Of a stretch of DNA of 64,000 nucleotides, positions 26,220-34,784 are shown piece after piece. The stretch spans positions 62,001 through 126,000 of the forward strand of contig MKTZ01000025.1 of the NCBI GenBank assembly GCA_001898505.1, read 5' to 3'. This DNA comes from Sphingobacteriales bacterium 50-39. Its GTDB lineage: Bacteria > Bacteroidota > Bacteroidia > Chitinophagales > Chitinophagaceae. Position 1 is the stretch's first letter. Every line of letters starts with the position of its first letter. A program made the translations under genes and the position numbers. The notes under the pieces were generated by a model. That model saw only the letters and a program-made list of their open reading frames with translations, ran no database searches and was not told where the DNA came from.

Positions 26220-26486
26220 TTATTGCTTAATAAGCATGGTCTCGTAGATGGATTCTCCTGTGGGGTCTTTGATGTCCAGTTGGTATTCGCCAAGCTGCAA
26301 GGATTGCAGATCATCCAGCGGGATCTTGTTCACCCCTTTCTCAAGTCCGGCGCCAAGCATCCGAATGATCCTGTTGTCCTTCAGATCCGCCAGTAAAATG
26401 ATACAATCTCTGTTCTCTGCACAAGTCAACTCTATCTGTATGAAATGATCGAAAGGGTTGGGATAAACTGATATGGCTGTGGACAT
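26220..26486 (-). CDS. Stand-alone T9SS type A sorting domain
   Basis: 88 residues that consist of nothing but a type IX secretion C-terminal domain: ISVYPNPFDHFIQIEL, a middle strand pair, then LQLGEYQLDIKD and the terminal ETMLIKQ. A normal T9SS cargo has this domain at the end of a large exported protein with a Sec signal. Here there is no signal peptide and the ATG is immediately before the domain. Either it is the relic of a larger gene or a free-standing domain with its own role. A 41-codon frame ends 11 nt upstream. Confidence 0.75.
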   Translation of the reverse strand: MSTAISVYPNPFDHFIQIELTCAENRDCIILLADLKDNRIIRMLGAGLEKGVNKIPLDDLQSLQLGEYQLDIKDPTGESIYETMLIKQ

Positions 26487-26497
26487 GAAAAAATATA

Positions 26498-26623
26498 TTA
26501 ATGATGATCACGATTAACCTTGGTGATGACCCTCACGGGTATCAGGGCGGGCATCTTTTGATTGGTCTCAGAGTTGCTAAGCTGGTGGATAAAGGTTTCG
26601 ATTAACGCGAGGATAGTTTTCAT
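26498..26623 (-). CDS. Possible 41-residue small protein
   Basis: ATG at 26623 to TAA at 26498-26500, starting MKTILALIETFIHQLSNS and ending VNRDHH. It is followed 11 nt later by the stand-alone sorting-domain gene and could be co-translated with it. It has an amphipathic N-terminal helix but no clear signal peptide, and I recognise no family. Coding potential rests on the ATG, the spacing and the absence of other explanation for the interval, so confidence is low. Confidence 0.35.
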   Translation of the reverse strand: MKTILALIETFIHQLSNSETNQKMPALIPVRVITKVNRDHH

Positions 26624-26814
26624 ATAGGTGCGTGTTTGATTATTTGATATAGGCTATTTTCTGGCCAAAAATTCAACTATTTGTTAATCAATTAGTTGTG
26701 GGTATTTTAGGAGAATATTTTTTCCCAATATGGGAATAATTGGTGGCATATGGGAAAAAATTGCGTGTTTGCACGGGAGAAATTGCGGGAAACAACTAGT
26801 CGGATTTGCGGATT

Positions 26815-29295
26815 TTAGAACCTCCCTACCAGCTTTAGGTTGAGCATGCGGGGTGTCAGGCGATTGGGCAATGCATAGGTGGTATTGGAGAAATCCTTGA
26901 TCAGCATATAGGAGACGGTATTGTCCCTGTCGATGAGATTGAATACCTCGAGGGTGGCCCAGATATTCTCGAAGTTGCGGAAGGGGCTATGGCTGCGGCG
27001 GTTGCCTTTTTCGCTGTCCAGCAGCAGGGCGCTAAAGCCCACGTCGATGCGGATATAGGGTGGGATCGTCAGGGCATTGCGATAACGGATGCTGCCCGGG
27101 ATATTGAAAGGCAGGTCGCTTCCATAAAGGAAGTTGAGGAACACTTTCAGGTTCTTATTGGTAGCGAGATAGTCTTGCATAAAGAGGCCAAAGGTGAAAA
27201 ATCTGTCGGAGGGCCGTCTTACCCAACCTGCATTCGTGCGGGCGCTGTCAATAGGATGATGCAGAGAATCCAGGGTATAGGTGTAATAGGATGTATCGAT
27301 CCTTTCCATGGTCTTCATAAAACCCAGACTGACCCAGCTTTCGGCGTCCTTTACCAGCTCGCCGAACAGGCGGAACTCCAGACCGGCCGCATAGGCTTTC
27401 GCTTTATTTTCTCCGAAGTATTGGATATGTACATTGTTGATGTCATAGGGATCGACCCTTGACATTTGTTTGTAATAGCCCTCTGTTGTCCAGCGGAAGG
27501 GGCGGGAACCCATCTTGAAATTTTGTTCGAACCCGGCGACTATCTGCCAGCTGCGCTGCGCTTTCAGCTCTTTGTTGAGCGTGCCGTCCGGCCTTAGCAT
27601 TTCTCTGAAGAAGGGGGGCTGGTCATAGATACCCAGGGCCGCCCGGTAGATGATGTCCTTTGTCGAGTGCTGAGGTTTCCAGGAGAGTGCTACGCGTGGC
27701 GAAAGCAGCAATTCCTTGTTCAGGGTATTGTAGTTGTACCGGACGCCGCCTTGTAATGTAAATCCTCCGGGATTGCTGAAGAGGATATTATCCTGTATAA
27801 AGCCTGTCAGGCGGGTAATAGTGAAGTTGTCATTTGACTGTACATAGTTGCTGACAGCAGGCTGGCCGGGTGTATATGGCAATGAATAACCTGCCGAGTC
27901 CTGGTATTGCCATTCGTTGAGCCGGCTGTTCACCACCTGCTGTTCGGCGCTGACGCCCCATTGGAGGTAGTGTTTGTCGAGATTGAGATAGCCCTTATGG
28001 GTGGCGTTCCAGACTGCGATGTTCAATCTATCCCGGGCATAGTTCTGATAAACACCGGCGCCCAGGGGATCTGTGATCAGGCCAAAAGTGGAGCTGCTCT
28101 TATCGAAATTGCGTTCGCCAAAAAGATAGGCGCCTGTGATATCGTAAGATTGCTGTTCGTTATCGCCAAACCGGGAGACCATCCATTTTAAGCGCAGGTC
28201 CTTTCTCAGCTGTTGGGTGAGGGACAGGCCGATCATATTGGTTTGATAATGGTCGATCTCCTGCCCGTCGAAGTAGATGTCCAGGCCCAGGTTGGAAGCA
28301 TAGTAAGGGGAGAATACGGAAGAAGTGAGCTGACTGGATTGGGGGATGAGATGAAACCTTGTCTGGGACAGTGTACCCATCAGCTCGAGTATATTTTTAC
28401 GATTGAGCTGCCATGTAAATAATCCCTGGATATCTGCCGAGGAGGGAGCGTAGTTGCCTTTTGTCTCCTGGCTGCTGAGCAGGGTGCGGTTGGTGCGGTT
28501 GCGTACTCCCAGCAGGTAGGTGAATTTTTTCCCGGCTCCTGTTCCTTCCAGGTGCAGTCCCTGTTCTAACAGGCCCAGGTAAGCCGAGCCGCCGAACTCC
28601 GTTGGCTTTTTGTACTGTATGTCCAGCGCGGAGGACATTTTATCGCCGTATTTAGGTTGGAACCCGCCGGTGTAAAAGCTGACGCTACGGGTCATCTCGG
28701 GGTTGATAAAGCTCAGGCCTTCTTGTTGTGCATTATTTACCAGATAGGGGCGGAATACTTCGAAGTCGTTGACATAGATAAGATTTTCGTCATAGTTGCC
28801 ACCTCTGACGGAGTATTGGGATGTCAGCTCATTGTTGGAGCCGACGAAGATCTTCAGCAGGCTCTCGATACCGCCTGTTGGAGAGGGGATATTGATGGCG
28901 TTCTTGGGATTGATCTTTACGAGTCCTGCTTCGCGGCTCTCGCGGTTGTCGGAAATGACCACTTCCTGCAGTTGACGGGCGCCCCTTTCCATGCGTACTA
29001 CTATATGCTCTTCCTCATTTTCGTTGAGCAGGAAATTGCGTTGTTCCGTCTTGTAGCCAGCATAGGAAAATACCAGGGCGAAAGCTCTATCAGCAGGAAC
29101 TTTTATACGGAAGACGCCGGAGTCGGTGGTCAGGACGCCTGTGGGGCGGCCCAGGATAGCGACCGAAGTGCCGGGCAGTGGATGCTCGTTCTCGTCCAGC
29201 AACTTACCCGATATGTAGGCTGACCTCTTTTGCGCCAGCACTGACTGGAAAAACAACAGGAAAGGGATAAGAAGGGTTACGAGTACAATTCTCAA
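26815..29295 (-). CDS. TonB-dependent outer-membrane receptor
   Basis: 826 residues from a TTG start (29295), followed directly by a signal peptide (MRIVLVTLLIPFLLFFQSVLAQ split at about residue 21). Residues ~25-110 form a CarboxypepD_reg/CNA-B-like domain (ISGKLLDENEHPLPGTSVAI). A TonB plug follows (IPSPTGGIESLLKIF, QYSVRGGNYDENLIYVND), then a beta-barrel ending in the aromatic residue F (LKLVGRF). It imports a ligand with energy from TonB/ExbBD. No SusD partner lies beside it, so a siderophore, vitamin or peptide substrate is as likely as a glycan. It is divergent from the lipoprotein at 29341. Confidence 0.93.
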   Translation of the reverse strand: MRIVLVTLLIPFLLFFQSVLAQKRSAYISGKLLDENEHPLPGTSVAILGRPTGVLTTDSGVFRIKVPADRAFALVFSYAGYKTEQRNFLLNENEEEHIVVRMERGARQLQEVVISDNRESREAGLVKINPKNAINIPSPTGGIESLLKIFVGSNNELTSQYSVRGGNYDENLIYVNDFEVFRPYLVNNAQQEGLSFINPEMTRSVSFYTGGFQPKYGDKMSSALDIQYKKPTEFGGSAYLGLLEQGLHLEGTGAGKKFTYLLGVRNRTNRTLLSSQETKGNYAPSSADIQGLFTWQLNRKNILELMGTLSQTRFHLIPQSSQLTSSVFSPYYASNLGLDIYFDGQEIDHYQTNMIGLSLTQQLRKDLRLKWMVSRFGDNEQQSYDITGAYLFGERNFDKSSSTFGLITDPLGAGVYQNYARDRLNIAVWNATHKGYLNLDKHYLQWGVSAEQQVVNSRLNEWQYQDSAGYSLPYTPGQPAVSNYVQSNDNFTITRLTGFIQDNILFSNPGGFTLQGGVRYNYNTLNKELLLSPRVALSWKPQHSTKDIIYRAALGIYDQPPFFREMLRPDGTLNKELKAQRSWQIVAGFEQNFKMGSRPFRWTTEGYYKQMSRVDPYDINNVHIQYFGENKAKAYAAGLEFRLFGELVKDAESWVSLGFMKTMERIDTSYYTYTLDSLHHPIDSARTNAGWVRRPSDRFFTFGLFMQDYLATNKNLKVFLNFLYGSDLPFNIPGSIRYRNALTIPPYIRIDVGFSALLLDSEKGNRRSHSPFRNFENIWATLEVFNLIDRDNTVSYMLIKDFSNTTYALPNRLTPRMLNLKLVGRF

Positions 29296-29340
29296 TGAAA
29301 AAAGCGTTTAAGATGACCGAAATTATGTTTATTTAGCACT

Positions 29341-30264
29341 ATGAACAAGCTCTTACTTCATTATTTATTCCTGTTGACCGTGCTTTCTTCTTGCCGGCAT
29401 GCGAGCTCTTCTACTCACAAGGGCGGGTCGGATACTATTTCTCTGACCGAGGTTGCTGAAAAGACTCCATCGGAGAACACGTTCACCGACCTGGACAGCT
29501 CGATGGTCTCGCTAAAGACCTTTCGATCCCTTTCCCTGGAGAGCGCTATCAGCCAGGTATGGGAGTTCGAGGATGCTGACAAGGTCCATTGGAACGCCAT
29601 ATTCTGGGACAGTGCCACCGACACCCGGCAATATCCGGAACTGGCCCTTTTCCCGGACCATTCCGCTCTTCTGAACCCCCGTTGCGGGCTGAAGATCGGG
29701 ACATGGAACCTGGATAAGGAAAATGGCGAGATGAGCCTACAATGGAAAGACGGTTCGGCAGACCTTTTTATTGTGCGTCAACGAGCGTTACGGCAGATGG
29801 AGCTGTTATGGCATAGAAGGGGGGATATAGCCCTTGTACGGTTGAAATCAGATGCTATTACCCATAAGGATATGAAAAATGATCCTTACTATCCAGCCAA
29901 TAACACATGGCGGATACGTCCTGCCATTCCGGAGACGCACGATCAGCTCCGGCGCCGGGTAAAGGGATGTATACACTGGTATTCGCTGTTCTTCCTGGAC
30001 AATCATCTCCGGCAGAAGACGGATATTTCCTATAGCGGCCTCCCTTCCTGTTTTGAGTGGTATAATGGTGGTATTGGGATGAAGGCGAAACAGGATCTCG
30101 ACAAATCCTGGAAAAGTATATTTTACTCCGAGGATCAGGCTTTTACGGCCTATGACTTGATCGCAGATGAGCTGGGAAAACATGGGCTCAAATGGCCGGA
30201 GCATCCTACCAGCTGGGTCGAACAGGAAGGACAGGTGTTGGAGCAGCTGGCCGGGAAGTTCTGA
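29341..30264 (+). CDS. Hypothetical lipoprotein
   Basis: 307 residues with a lipoprotein signal (LLTVLSSC, Cys18). Residues 70-165 resemble the beta-rich 'lipocalin-like' layout of Bacteroidota lipoproteins (VWEFEDADKVHWNAIFW, LKIGTWNLDKENGEMSLQW); the C-terminal half is helical and unassigned. It starts 45 nt from the divergent TonB receptor and is convergent with rpe. I cannot name a function. Confidence 0.8.
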   Translation: MNKLLLHYLFLLTVLSSCRHASSSTHKGGSDTISLTEVAEKTPSENTFTDLDSSMVSLKTFRSLSLESAISQVWEFEDADKVHWNAIFWDSATDTRQYPELALFPDHSALLNPRCGLKIGTWNLDKENGEMSLQWKDGSADLFIVRQRALRQMELLWHRRGDIALVRLKSDAITHKDMKNDPYYPANNTWRIRPAIPETHDQLRRRVKGCIHWYSLFFLDNHLRQKTDISYSGLPSCFEWYNGGIGMKAKQDLDKSWKSIFYSEDQAFTAYDLIADELGKHGLKWPEHPTSWVEQEGQVLEQLAGKF

Positions 30265-30294
30265 ATGGCGAATTCGACACCCGGAAGGGGCCTG

Positions 30295-30951
30295 CTAAAT
30301 AGCGTTCTTCAGGGCATGGATCGTGGCTTTAGGATCGGCGGATTTAAAGACGTTGCTGCCTGCCACCAGGACGTCTGCGCCAGACCGTAAGATGGCTGCT
30401 GCATTTTCTGTCGTTACGCCTCCATCAATTTGTATCAGCGTATCCAGCCCTCTCTCGTGTATCATTTTTTTCAGGTTACGGATCTTTTGAAAAGTATGGG
30501 GTATGAACTCCTGGCCTCCGAAGCCGGGGTTCACGCTCATGATCAGCACCATGTCCAGGTCGCCGAGGATGTCGCTGAGGAGCTCGACCGGAGAGGCGGG
30601 ATTGAGAGCCACGGCCGCCTTCATGCCCAGGGATTTGATCTGTTGTATATTCCGGTGGAGATGCCGGCATACTTCCAGGTGTACGGTGAGTCTGTCTGCC
30701 CCTGCCTTTCTAAAGGCTTCCGTGAATTTCTCCGGCTCTTCGATCATCAGGTGGACATCGCAAACTTTGGTAGTTGCCTTGCGGATCTGTTCGATGACGG
30801 GAAGGCCAAAGCTGATATTAGGAACAAAACGTCCGTCCATCACATCCAGGTGGAACCAATCTGCCTGGCTGTCGTTGAGCATTTTGCATTCTTCTTCCAG
30901 GCGGAGGAAGTTGCTGGCGAGCAGAGATGGCGCAATTATCGGTGTGGGCAT
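30295..30951 (-). CDS. rpe: Ribulose-phosphate 3-epimerase
   Basis: Interconverts ribulose 5-phosphate and xylulose 5-phosphate in the pentose phosphate pathway, which also supplies PRPP for the his and trp pathways. 218 residues, TIM barrel: IIAPSLLASNF, DWFHLDVMDGRFVPNIS (metal His/Asp), CDVHLMIEEPE (His), LIMSVNPGFGGQEFI, LIQIDGGVTTENAA (catalytic Asp) and LVAGSNVF. It is 23 nt downstream of a TPR lipoprotein on the same strand, presumably one transcript. Confidence 0.97.
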   Translation of the reverse strand: MPTPIIAPSLLASNFLRLEEECKMLNDSQADWFHLDVMDGRFVPNISFGLPVIEQIRKATTKVCDVHLMIEEPEKFTEAFRKAGADRLTVHLEVCRHLHRNIQQIKSLGMKAAVALNPASPVELLSDILGDLDMVLIMSVNPGFGGQEFIPHTFQKIRNLKKMIHERGLDTLIQIDGGVTTENAAAILRSGADVLVAGSNVFKSADPKATIHALKNAI

Positions 30952-30974
30952 TTTGTTTTTGTTTATGGTTTGTG

Positions 30975-31988
30975 TTATTTGAGTCTTTGTATCCTCTCCC
31001 TGGCTTCTGTAAAATCCTTGTCGAGGGCCAGTGCGCGTTGATAGAAGAGTGTAGCCTCCTCCTTATGGCCGGTGGCTTCATAGCAGCGGCCTATCCAGAA
31101 ATATCCGTCGGCATAGGTATTGGAAACCTTTATCGTCATCTGGAATACTTCGAGGGCTTCTGCGTATTTGCCCTGGTGAAAGAGCACGATGCCTTTTTCA
31201 CGGTAGGCGTCGGTGAATTTCCAGTCGCGCCTGATACAGGAGTCGAACTGGGCGATGGCTTGTTTACCCTCTCCGATGCCGGCGTAGTAGATACCTTTGA
31301 TAAACAGGGGGTCGATGAGCTCGTGTGTGCTGTCCTTTCCCAAGACTTCGTTACAAAGGTCGATGGCTTCGGCGTTCCTGGTCAAAGCATAGATATAGGC
31401 CAGCTCCAGGGCATAGGTATTGACGGGCTGCAGGGTATAAGCTTTTCGAAGAGAAGCCAGGGCGCCGGTAGTGTCCAGGGTCTTTTCCTGCAGGAGCCCT
31501 TTTTCATACCAGGCTTCGAAGTCCGTCGAGTCGGCGTGAAGCATATCGTTATAGAGCTGTAAGGCTTGTTTTGTCTGACCTACCTGAAGGTATAGGTCAC
31601 CCAGCATATTGGAGAAGCCCGTATTGTTTGGGAATTTTTTCCGGCAGTCTTCCAGGAGCCGTATGGCTTCCTGCGGGCGACTGATGATGCTGAGCGTTGA
31701 GGCAAAGCGAAGACCTGTGATCTCGTCGGGGCGAAGCTCCCAGGCTTTCTTATAATCGTTGGCTGCGAGTTCGTGCAGATCGTTCCTCGACAGGAGATCC
31801 CCTCTTCTGAAGTAGATACCTGCCTTGTCGCCTGCGTCTCCATTGAGACTGTCGGTGAGGGCGGCGAAGGGTGGTTTTTTCAAAATGGCGTCCTCTTCTT
31901 TAGTATTCCCTCCGTGCCCGTTGCAGGCTGTCGCCGACAGACTGAGGCTAAGCAATATATAAAAGCATGATCTTTCTAATTTGCTCAT
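30975..31988 (-). CDS. TPR-repeat lipoprotein
   Basis: 337 residues. The signal peptide ends in a lipobox (LSATAC, Cys22). Eight or so tetratricopeptide repeats fill residues 55-335 (AGIYFRRGDLLSRNDLHELA, ALQLYNDMLHADSTDFEAWY, and similar). Such proteins scaffold envelope complexes by protein-protein contacts; the partner is unknown. It precedes rpe in the same orientation. A TAGATTTG -7 box (31994-32001, reverse strand) is 5 nt before the ATG. Confidence 0.88.
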   Translation of the reverse strand: MSKLERSCFYILLSLSLSATACNGHGGNTKEEDAILKKPPFAALTDSLNGDAGDKAGIYFRRGDLLSRNDLHELAANDYKKAWELRPDEITGLRFASTLSIISRPQEAIRLLEDCRKKFPNNTGFSNMLGDLYLQVGQTKQALQLYNDMLHADSTDFEAWYEKGLLQEKTLDTTGALASLRKAYTLQPVNTYALELAYIYALTRNAEAIDLCNEVLGKDSTHELIDPLFIKGIYYAGIGEGKQAIAQFDSCIRRDWKFTDAYREKGIVLFHQGKYAEALEVFQMTIKVSNTYADGYFWIGRCYEATGHKEEATLFYQRALALDKDFTEARERIQRLK

Positions 31989-31993
31989 GAGAG

Positions 31994-32001
31994 CAAATCT
32001 A
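31994..32001 (-). promoter_or_regulatory. -7 box of the TPR-lipoprotein/rpe transcript
   Basis: TAGATTTG on the reverse strand fits TAnnTTTG exactly and ends 5 nt before the ATG at 31988, again predicting a nearly leaderless mRNA. No clear -33 TTG at the expected distance. Confidence 0.45.
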
Positions 32002-32004
32002 CAC

Positions 32005-32071
32005 TTATTGTGCCAATACCGTAAATGTTTGCATCATTGCCCCTACTGGGCCAATACTGTAAATGTTTGCG
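32005..32071 (-). repeat. Duplicated 3' tail of the T9SS cargo gene
   Basis: The last codons of the cargo gene at 32043-33920 (...QTFTVLAQ stop) recur 38 nt downstream: 32012-32032 and 32050-32070 differ at one of 21 positions. On the reverse strand the second copy forms a mini-frame at 32034-32005, ATG then QTFTVLAQ and TAA, in a different frame from the gene. It looks like a short tandem duplication of the gene end. Confidence 0.8.
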
Positions 32072-33920
32072 TACGTCCGTTGCCGATGATCTGCACAAGC
32101 AGGCAGGTATTCGTAACGAGCGTAGCGGGCAATTGTACGGTGTACTGGGTCTGCCCCTTGAGGGGGCTGAGCAGCAGGGGCTGACCACTGACCGTGAACA
32201 CCTTCAGAACCACTGCATCGGTAGAAGGGGTCTTTAGGAAGAAAGTATGTCCTTTTATAGGGTTAGGGAAGACTGCCGTTTGTCCGACAACTGCGTCGAG
32301 GGTTGCAGAGGCGATAGCGGACCAGGCGGAGCGTCCATCCCTGTCCACTACCTGGAGACGATAGTAATTGGCGCCGGGCTGTGCCTGTGCGTCCTGCATG
32401 CTATAAGTGGATAAGAAGTCATTGACCGTCACTTCACCGACGAGTGTCCAATCAGTGCCATTAGCGCTGTGCTGGATAAGAAAACGATCGATACTGCTGC
32501 CTGTCCTGATCTGCCAGGAGAGAAGCACCTGTCCGTTGGAGACGTGTGCGGTGAGCTCCGGTATCGACAGGGCGAGGGTCACACAACCAACCGCGCCGCT
32601 ATTGTTCAATGTAGCACATCCGTAGACATAGCCTGAAGCGCAGGCATTGGAGTGCCCCGCGCCGCAGCTGATATTGTTGGTCCCTATCGTATAGGTGTGC
32701 GAGCCGTCGGTATAAGTATTAGACGAGGTGTAGAGGTAGTTGTTGCCGTTGGCAATCCCCAATTGCGAACCGCCCAGGACCTGCAGTGAATTGTTGGTCA
32801 TTATATGGGCCGTGCTGGCGGAGCTGCCGTCACCGACGGTGACCTTGCTGGCGCCTTCGATGATAAACGCGTTTTTTGCGTTGGCCCATGCGCTGCCGTT
32901 GAGGACCATTCTGCTGCCATTGATATCTATGTTGTTGTTGGAGGTCAGGTTGGAGGTGCCGCTCATGGTCACCGTGCTGGAGGATTGCGCGGTGAAGGAG
33001 CTGGCTGTTATAGCCGTACTGCCGCTGGTAGTCAGGCTGCTGCCTGTGAGCGTGATGGCGTTGCTCGACGTGATCGTACCGCCGGAGGCAGTGATCGTGG
33101 TGCTTGTAGCGGTGATGGAGCTCGCCTTGACGGTGGAGTTGCTGTTCATCGTCATCTTGCTGTTGCTGACCGTCAGGGCGTTGGAGGACGTGAGGCTGTT
33201 GGAAGTCCCGTCCATTGTGATATTGCTGTTGTTGCTTATCGTTACTGAGCTGGCTTTCATCGTGCTGCCGTCGTGCATGGTAAAACTGGTGCCGTCGGAG
33301 CTAAATGCGTTGCTGGTGTTCAGGGTAGAGTTATTTGAAAGCACCACGTTGCTGCTTGTAAAGGAGGCGGCATTGAGGGATATGGAACCGCTGTTGCCTG
33401 AAACCTCTATAAAAGAAGAGGTAAAGGAGGCGGTCGAGTTATTGACCTGGAGCGTCGTATTGGCTATATGGATCGAGTCATTGGTAAAGGTGGCCGAGTT
33501 GAATGTCACGTTAGCGTTCATTTGCATACGAGTATGGCTGATCGTAGAAGTGCTGTTCGAGCTGGACAGCGCGAAATTAACGGCAACGCTGTCGTTGGAA
33601 AAGCTGACGTTGTTGAAAGAAGTGGTCTTATTGATAAGCAGCGTGTCGTTATTAAAAGTAGTAGACCCGTTGCTGAAATCGAAGTTAGAAGTAATGTTTA
33701 CTGTGCCTCCATTGAATGTACAGCCTTTACAGGTGCCATTGGAATTCAGCAGGAGTGTCCAGCCTGCGGGGATATTAATGGTACAGTTGTTACAGGTGCC
33801 GCCTGAGACGAGGGATGCCCAGGTCTGGTTGTTACTGGTGACCGTGTAGGTCTGGGCATTCCCGGATAGGGACAATGTCAGGGCCAGGATCAATGCTGCA
33901 ACATGGGTACAGGGTTTCAT
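32043..33920 (-). CDS. Ser/Thr/Asn-rich T9SS-secreted surface protein
   Basis: 625 residues. A signal peptide ends at about residue 22 (SGNAQ). Residues ~30-60 hold two Cys pairs (CNNC, CKGC). Residues ~65-400 are low-complexity, beta-strand-like repeats made mostly of S, T, N, A and hydrophobics (TITSSNAITLTGSS type), suggestive of a right-handed beta-helix passenger. Residues ~450-540 look like a fibronectin-III/Ig module (VLLSWQIRTGSSIDRFLIQ, YYRLQVVDRDG). The last ~75 residues are a T9SS sorting domain (TAVFPNPIKGHTFFL ... QTFTVLAQ). Likely an outer-surface adhesin-like protein exported by the type IX system; ligand unknown. Confidence 0.85.
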   Translation of the reverse strand: MKPCTHVAALILALTLSLSGNAQTYTVTSNNQTWASLVSGGTCNNCTINIPAGWTLLLNSNGTCKGCTFNGGTVNITSNFDFSNGSTTFNNDTLLINKTTSFNNVSFSNDSVAVNFALSSSNSTSTISHTRMQMNANVTFNSATFTNDSIHIANTTLQVNNSTASFTSSFIEVSGNSGSISLNAASFTSSNVVLSNNSTLNTSNAFSSDGTSFTMHDGSTMKASSVTISNNSNITMDGTSNSLTSSNALTVSNSKMTMNSNSTVKASSITATSTTITASGGTITSSNAITLTGSSLTTSGSTAITASSFTAQSSSTVTMSGTSNLTSNNNIDINGSRMVLNGSAWANAKNAFIIEGASKVTVGDGSSASTAHIMTNNSLQVLGGSQLGIANGNNYLYTSSNTYTDGSHTYTIGTNNISCGAGHSNACASGYVYGCATLNNSGAVGCVTLALSIPELTAHVSNGQVLLSWQIRTGSSIDRFLIQHSANGTDWTLVGEVTVNDFLSTYSMQDAQAQPGANYYRLQVVDRDGRSAWSAIASATLDAVVGQTAVFPNPIKGHTFFLKTPSTDAVVLKVFTVSGQPLLLSPLKGQTQYTVQLPATLVTNTCLLVQIIGNGRTQTFTVLAQ

Positions 33921-34043
33921 AAGGTATTGTTTTCAATATTTCTGTCCCCAATAAGCCTAAAACGATGCCATTTTTGCAATTATTTGATAATCAATATAGT
34001 AAAGACGGATGAATATACTTGGCCCCTCCCATTTCCGGAAAAT

Positions 34044-34074
34044 TTTCCCATCCGTCGTGTGCTTTGTAGCTTTG
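34044..34074 (+). promoter_or_regulatory. Promoter of the cytochrome b-like gene
   Basis: TAGCTTTG (34067-34074) fits the -7 box exactly. TTTC (34044-34047), one base from TTTG, lies 19 nt upstream. The gene starts at 34107. Confidence 0.55.
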
Positions 34075-34106
34075 GGCACCTTTCCAAAATTTAAAATTCA
34101 AATTAC

Positions 34107-34553
34107 ATGTACACTGGACTTCTGCACTTACACAGTTTTTTGAGATGGGTTATTCTTTTATTGCTTGTTATAAGCGTTTTAATGAGCCTGGCCGGCATGA
34201 CGGGGAAAAAGCCCTTTAGTGCGGGTCAGGCCAAAATAGCGTTGTTCCTGATGATCTCAGCGCATATAGAGCTGCTGGTGGGGCTATATCAGTGGATATT
34301 TGGCCCCTGGGGGGTAAAGAGACTGGGGGACATGGGAACGGACAGGGTAGCACGGTTTTATGGGGTGGAGCATATCACGGCCATGATCATTGCCATTGTA
34401 CTGATCACTATTGGCCGGCGTGTAACGAAGAAGAGTATTCCGGATGCGGCGAAGCAGAAAAGGACGTTCTGGCTCTTCCTGATAGCCCTTGTGATCATTC
34501 TGGCGTCTATACCCTGGCCTTTCAGGGAGGGTATTGCCAGGCCTTGGTTCTAG
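34107..34553 (+). CDS. Four-helix membrane protein, cytochrome b-like
   Basis: 148 residues with four hydrophobic segments (about 10-30, 43-65, 87-105, 123-140). Histidines in or next to the helices (HLHSFLRW at residues 7-9, ISAHIELLVGLYQWIF, VEHITAMIIA) are consistent with haem ligation. The sequence resembles small proteins labelled cytochrome B in Bacteroidota. Haem binding has not been shown for this family to my knowledge. Monocistronic, between a good promoter and a strong terminator. Confidence 0.75.
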   Translation: MYTGLLHLHSFLRWVILLLLVISVLMSLAGMTGKKPFSAGQAKIALFLMISAHIELLVGLYQWIFGPWGVKRLGDMGTDRVARFYGVEHITAMIIAIVLITIGRRVTKKSIPDAAKQKRTFWLFLIALVIILASIPWPFREGIARPWF

Positions 34554-34589
34554 GGGCTGGCATGGGCCAGATCAATCGCGTAAAATAAA

Positions 34590-34625
34590 GATGCCGCGGA
34601 GCTATCCGCGGCATCAATTTTTTTG
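34590..34625 (+). terminator. Strong intrinsic terminator
   Basis: GATGCCGCGGA (34590-34600) and TCCGCGGCATC (34605-34615) pair perfectly across GCTA, then AA and eight T's. Confidence 0.93.
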
Positions 34626-34784
34626 TCAGGGCCAACGATCTTTCGGCTAATTCTAGCGATCAAAATTTAGTCATCATTCGGACGGATTCACTATTCCAGG
34701 TTTTGCCCAGGCAGGTGTTTCTTTCGGACGATTGGATCTTTGCACTACTCTTTTTTTTCAGTTGTCGGGATAAAGAGATCTTCT

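Noticed and set aside
26003-26314. 103-codon reverse frame between pdxJ and the T9SS domain
   Set aside because: It spans the dispersed repeat, the pdxJ promoter and the terminator, and overlaps the sorting-domain gene in another frame.
30430-31562. Two forward frames of 203 and 211 codons
   Set aside because: Antisense to rpe and a TPR lipoprotein, both firmly identified.
32740-33849. 369-codon forward frame, Leu/Val-rich, resembling a membrane protein
   Set aside because: It is antisense to the Ser/Thr/Asn-rich T9SS protein; Ser/Thr/Asn codons read backward give Leu/Val-like strings. The reverse-strand gene has signal peptide and sorting domain.
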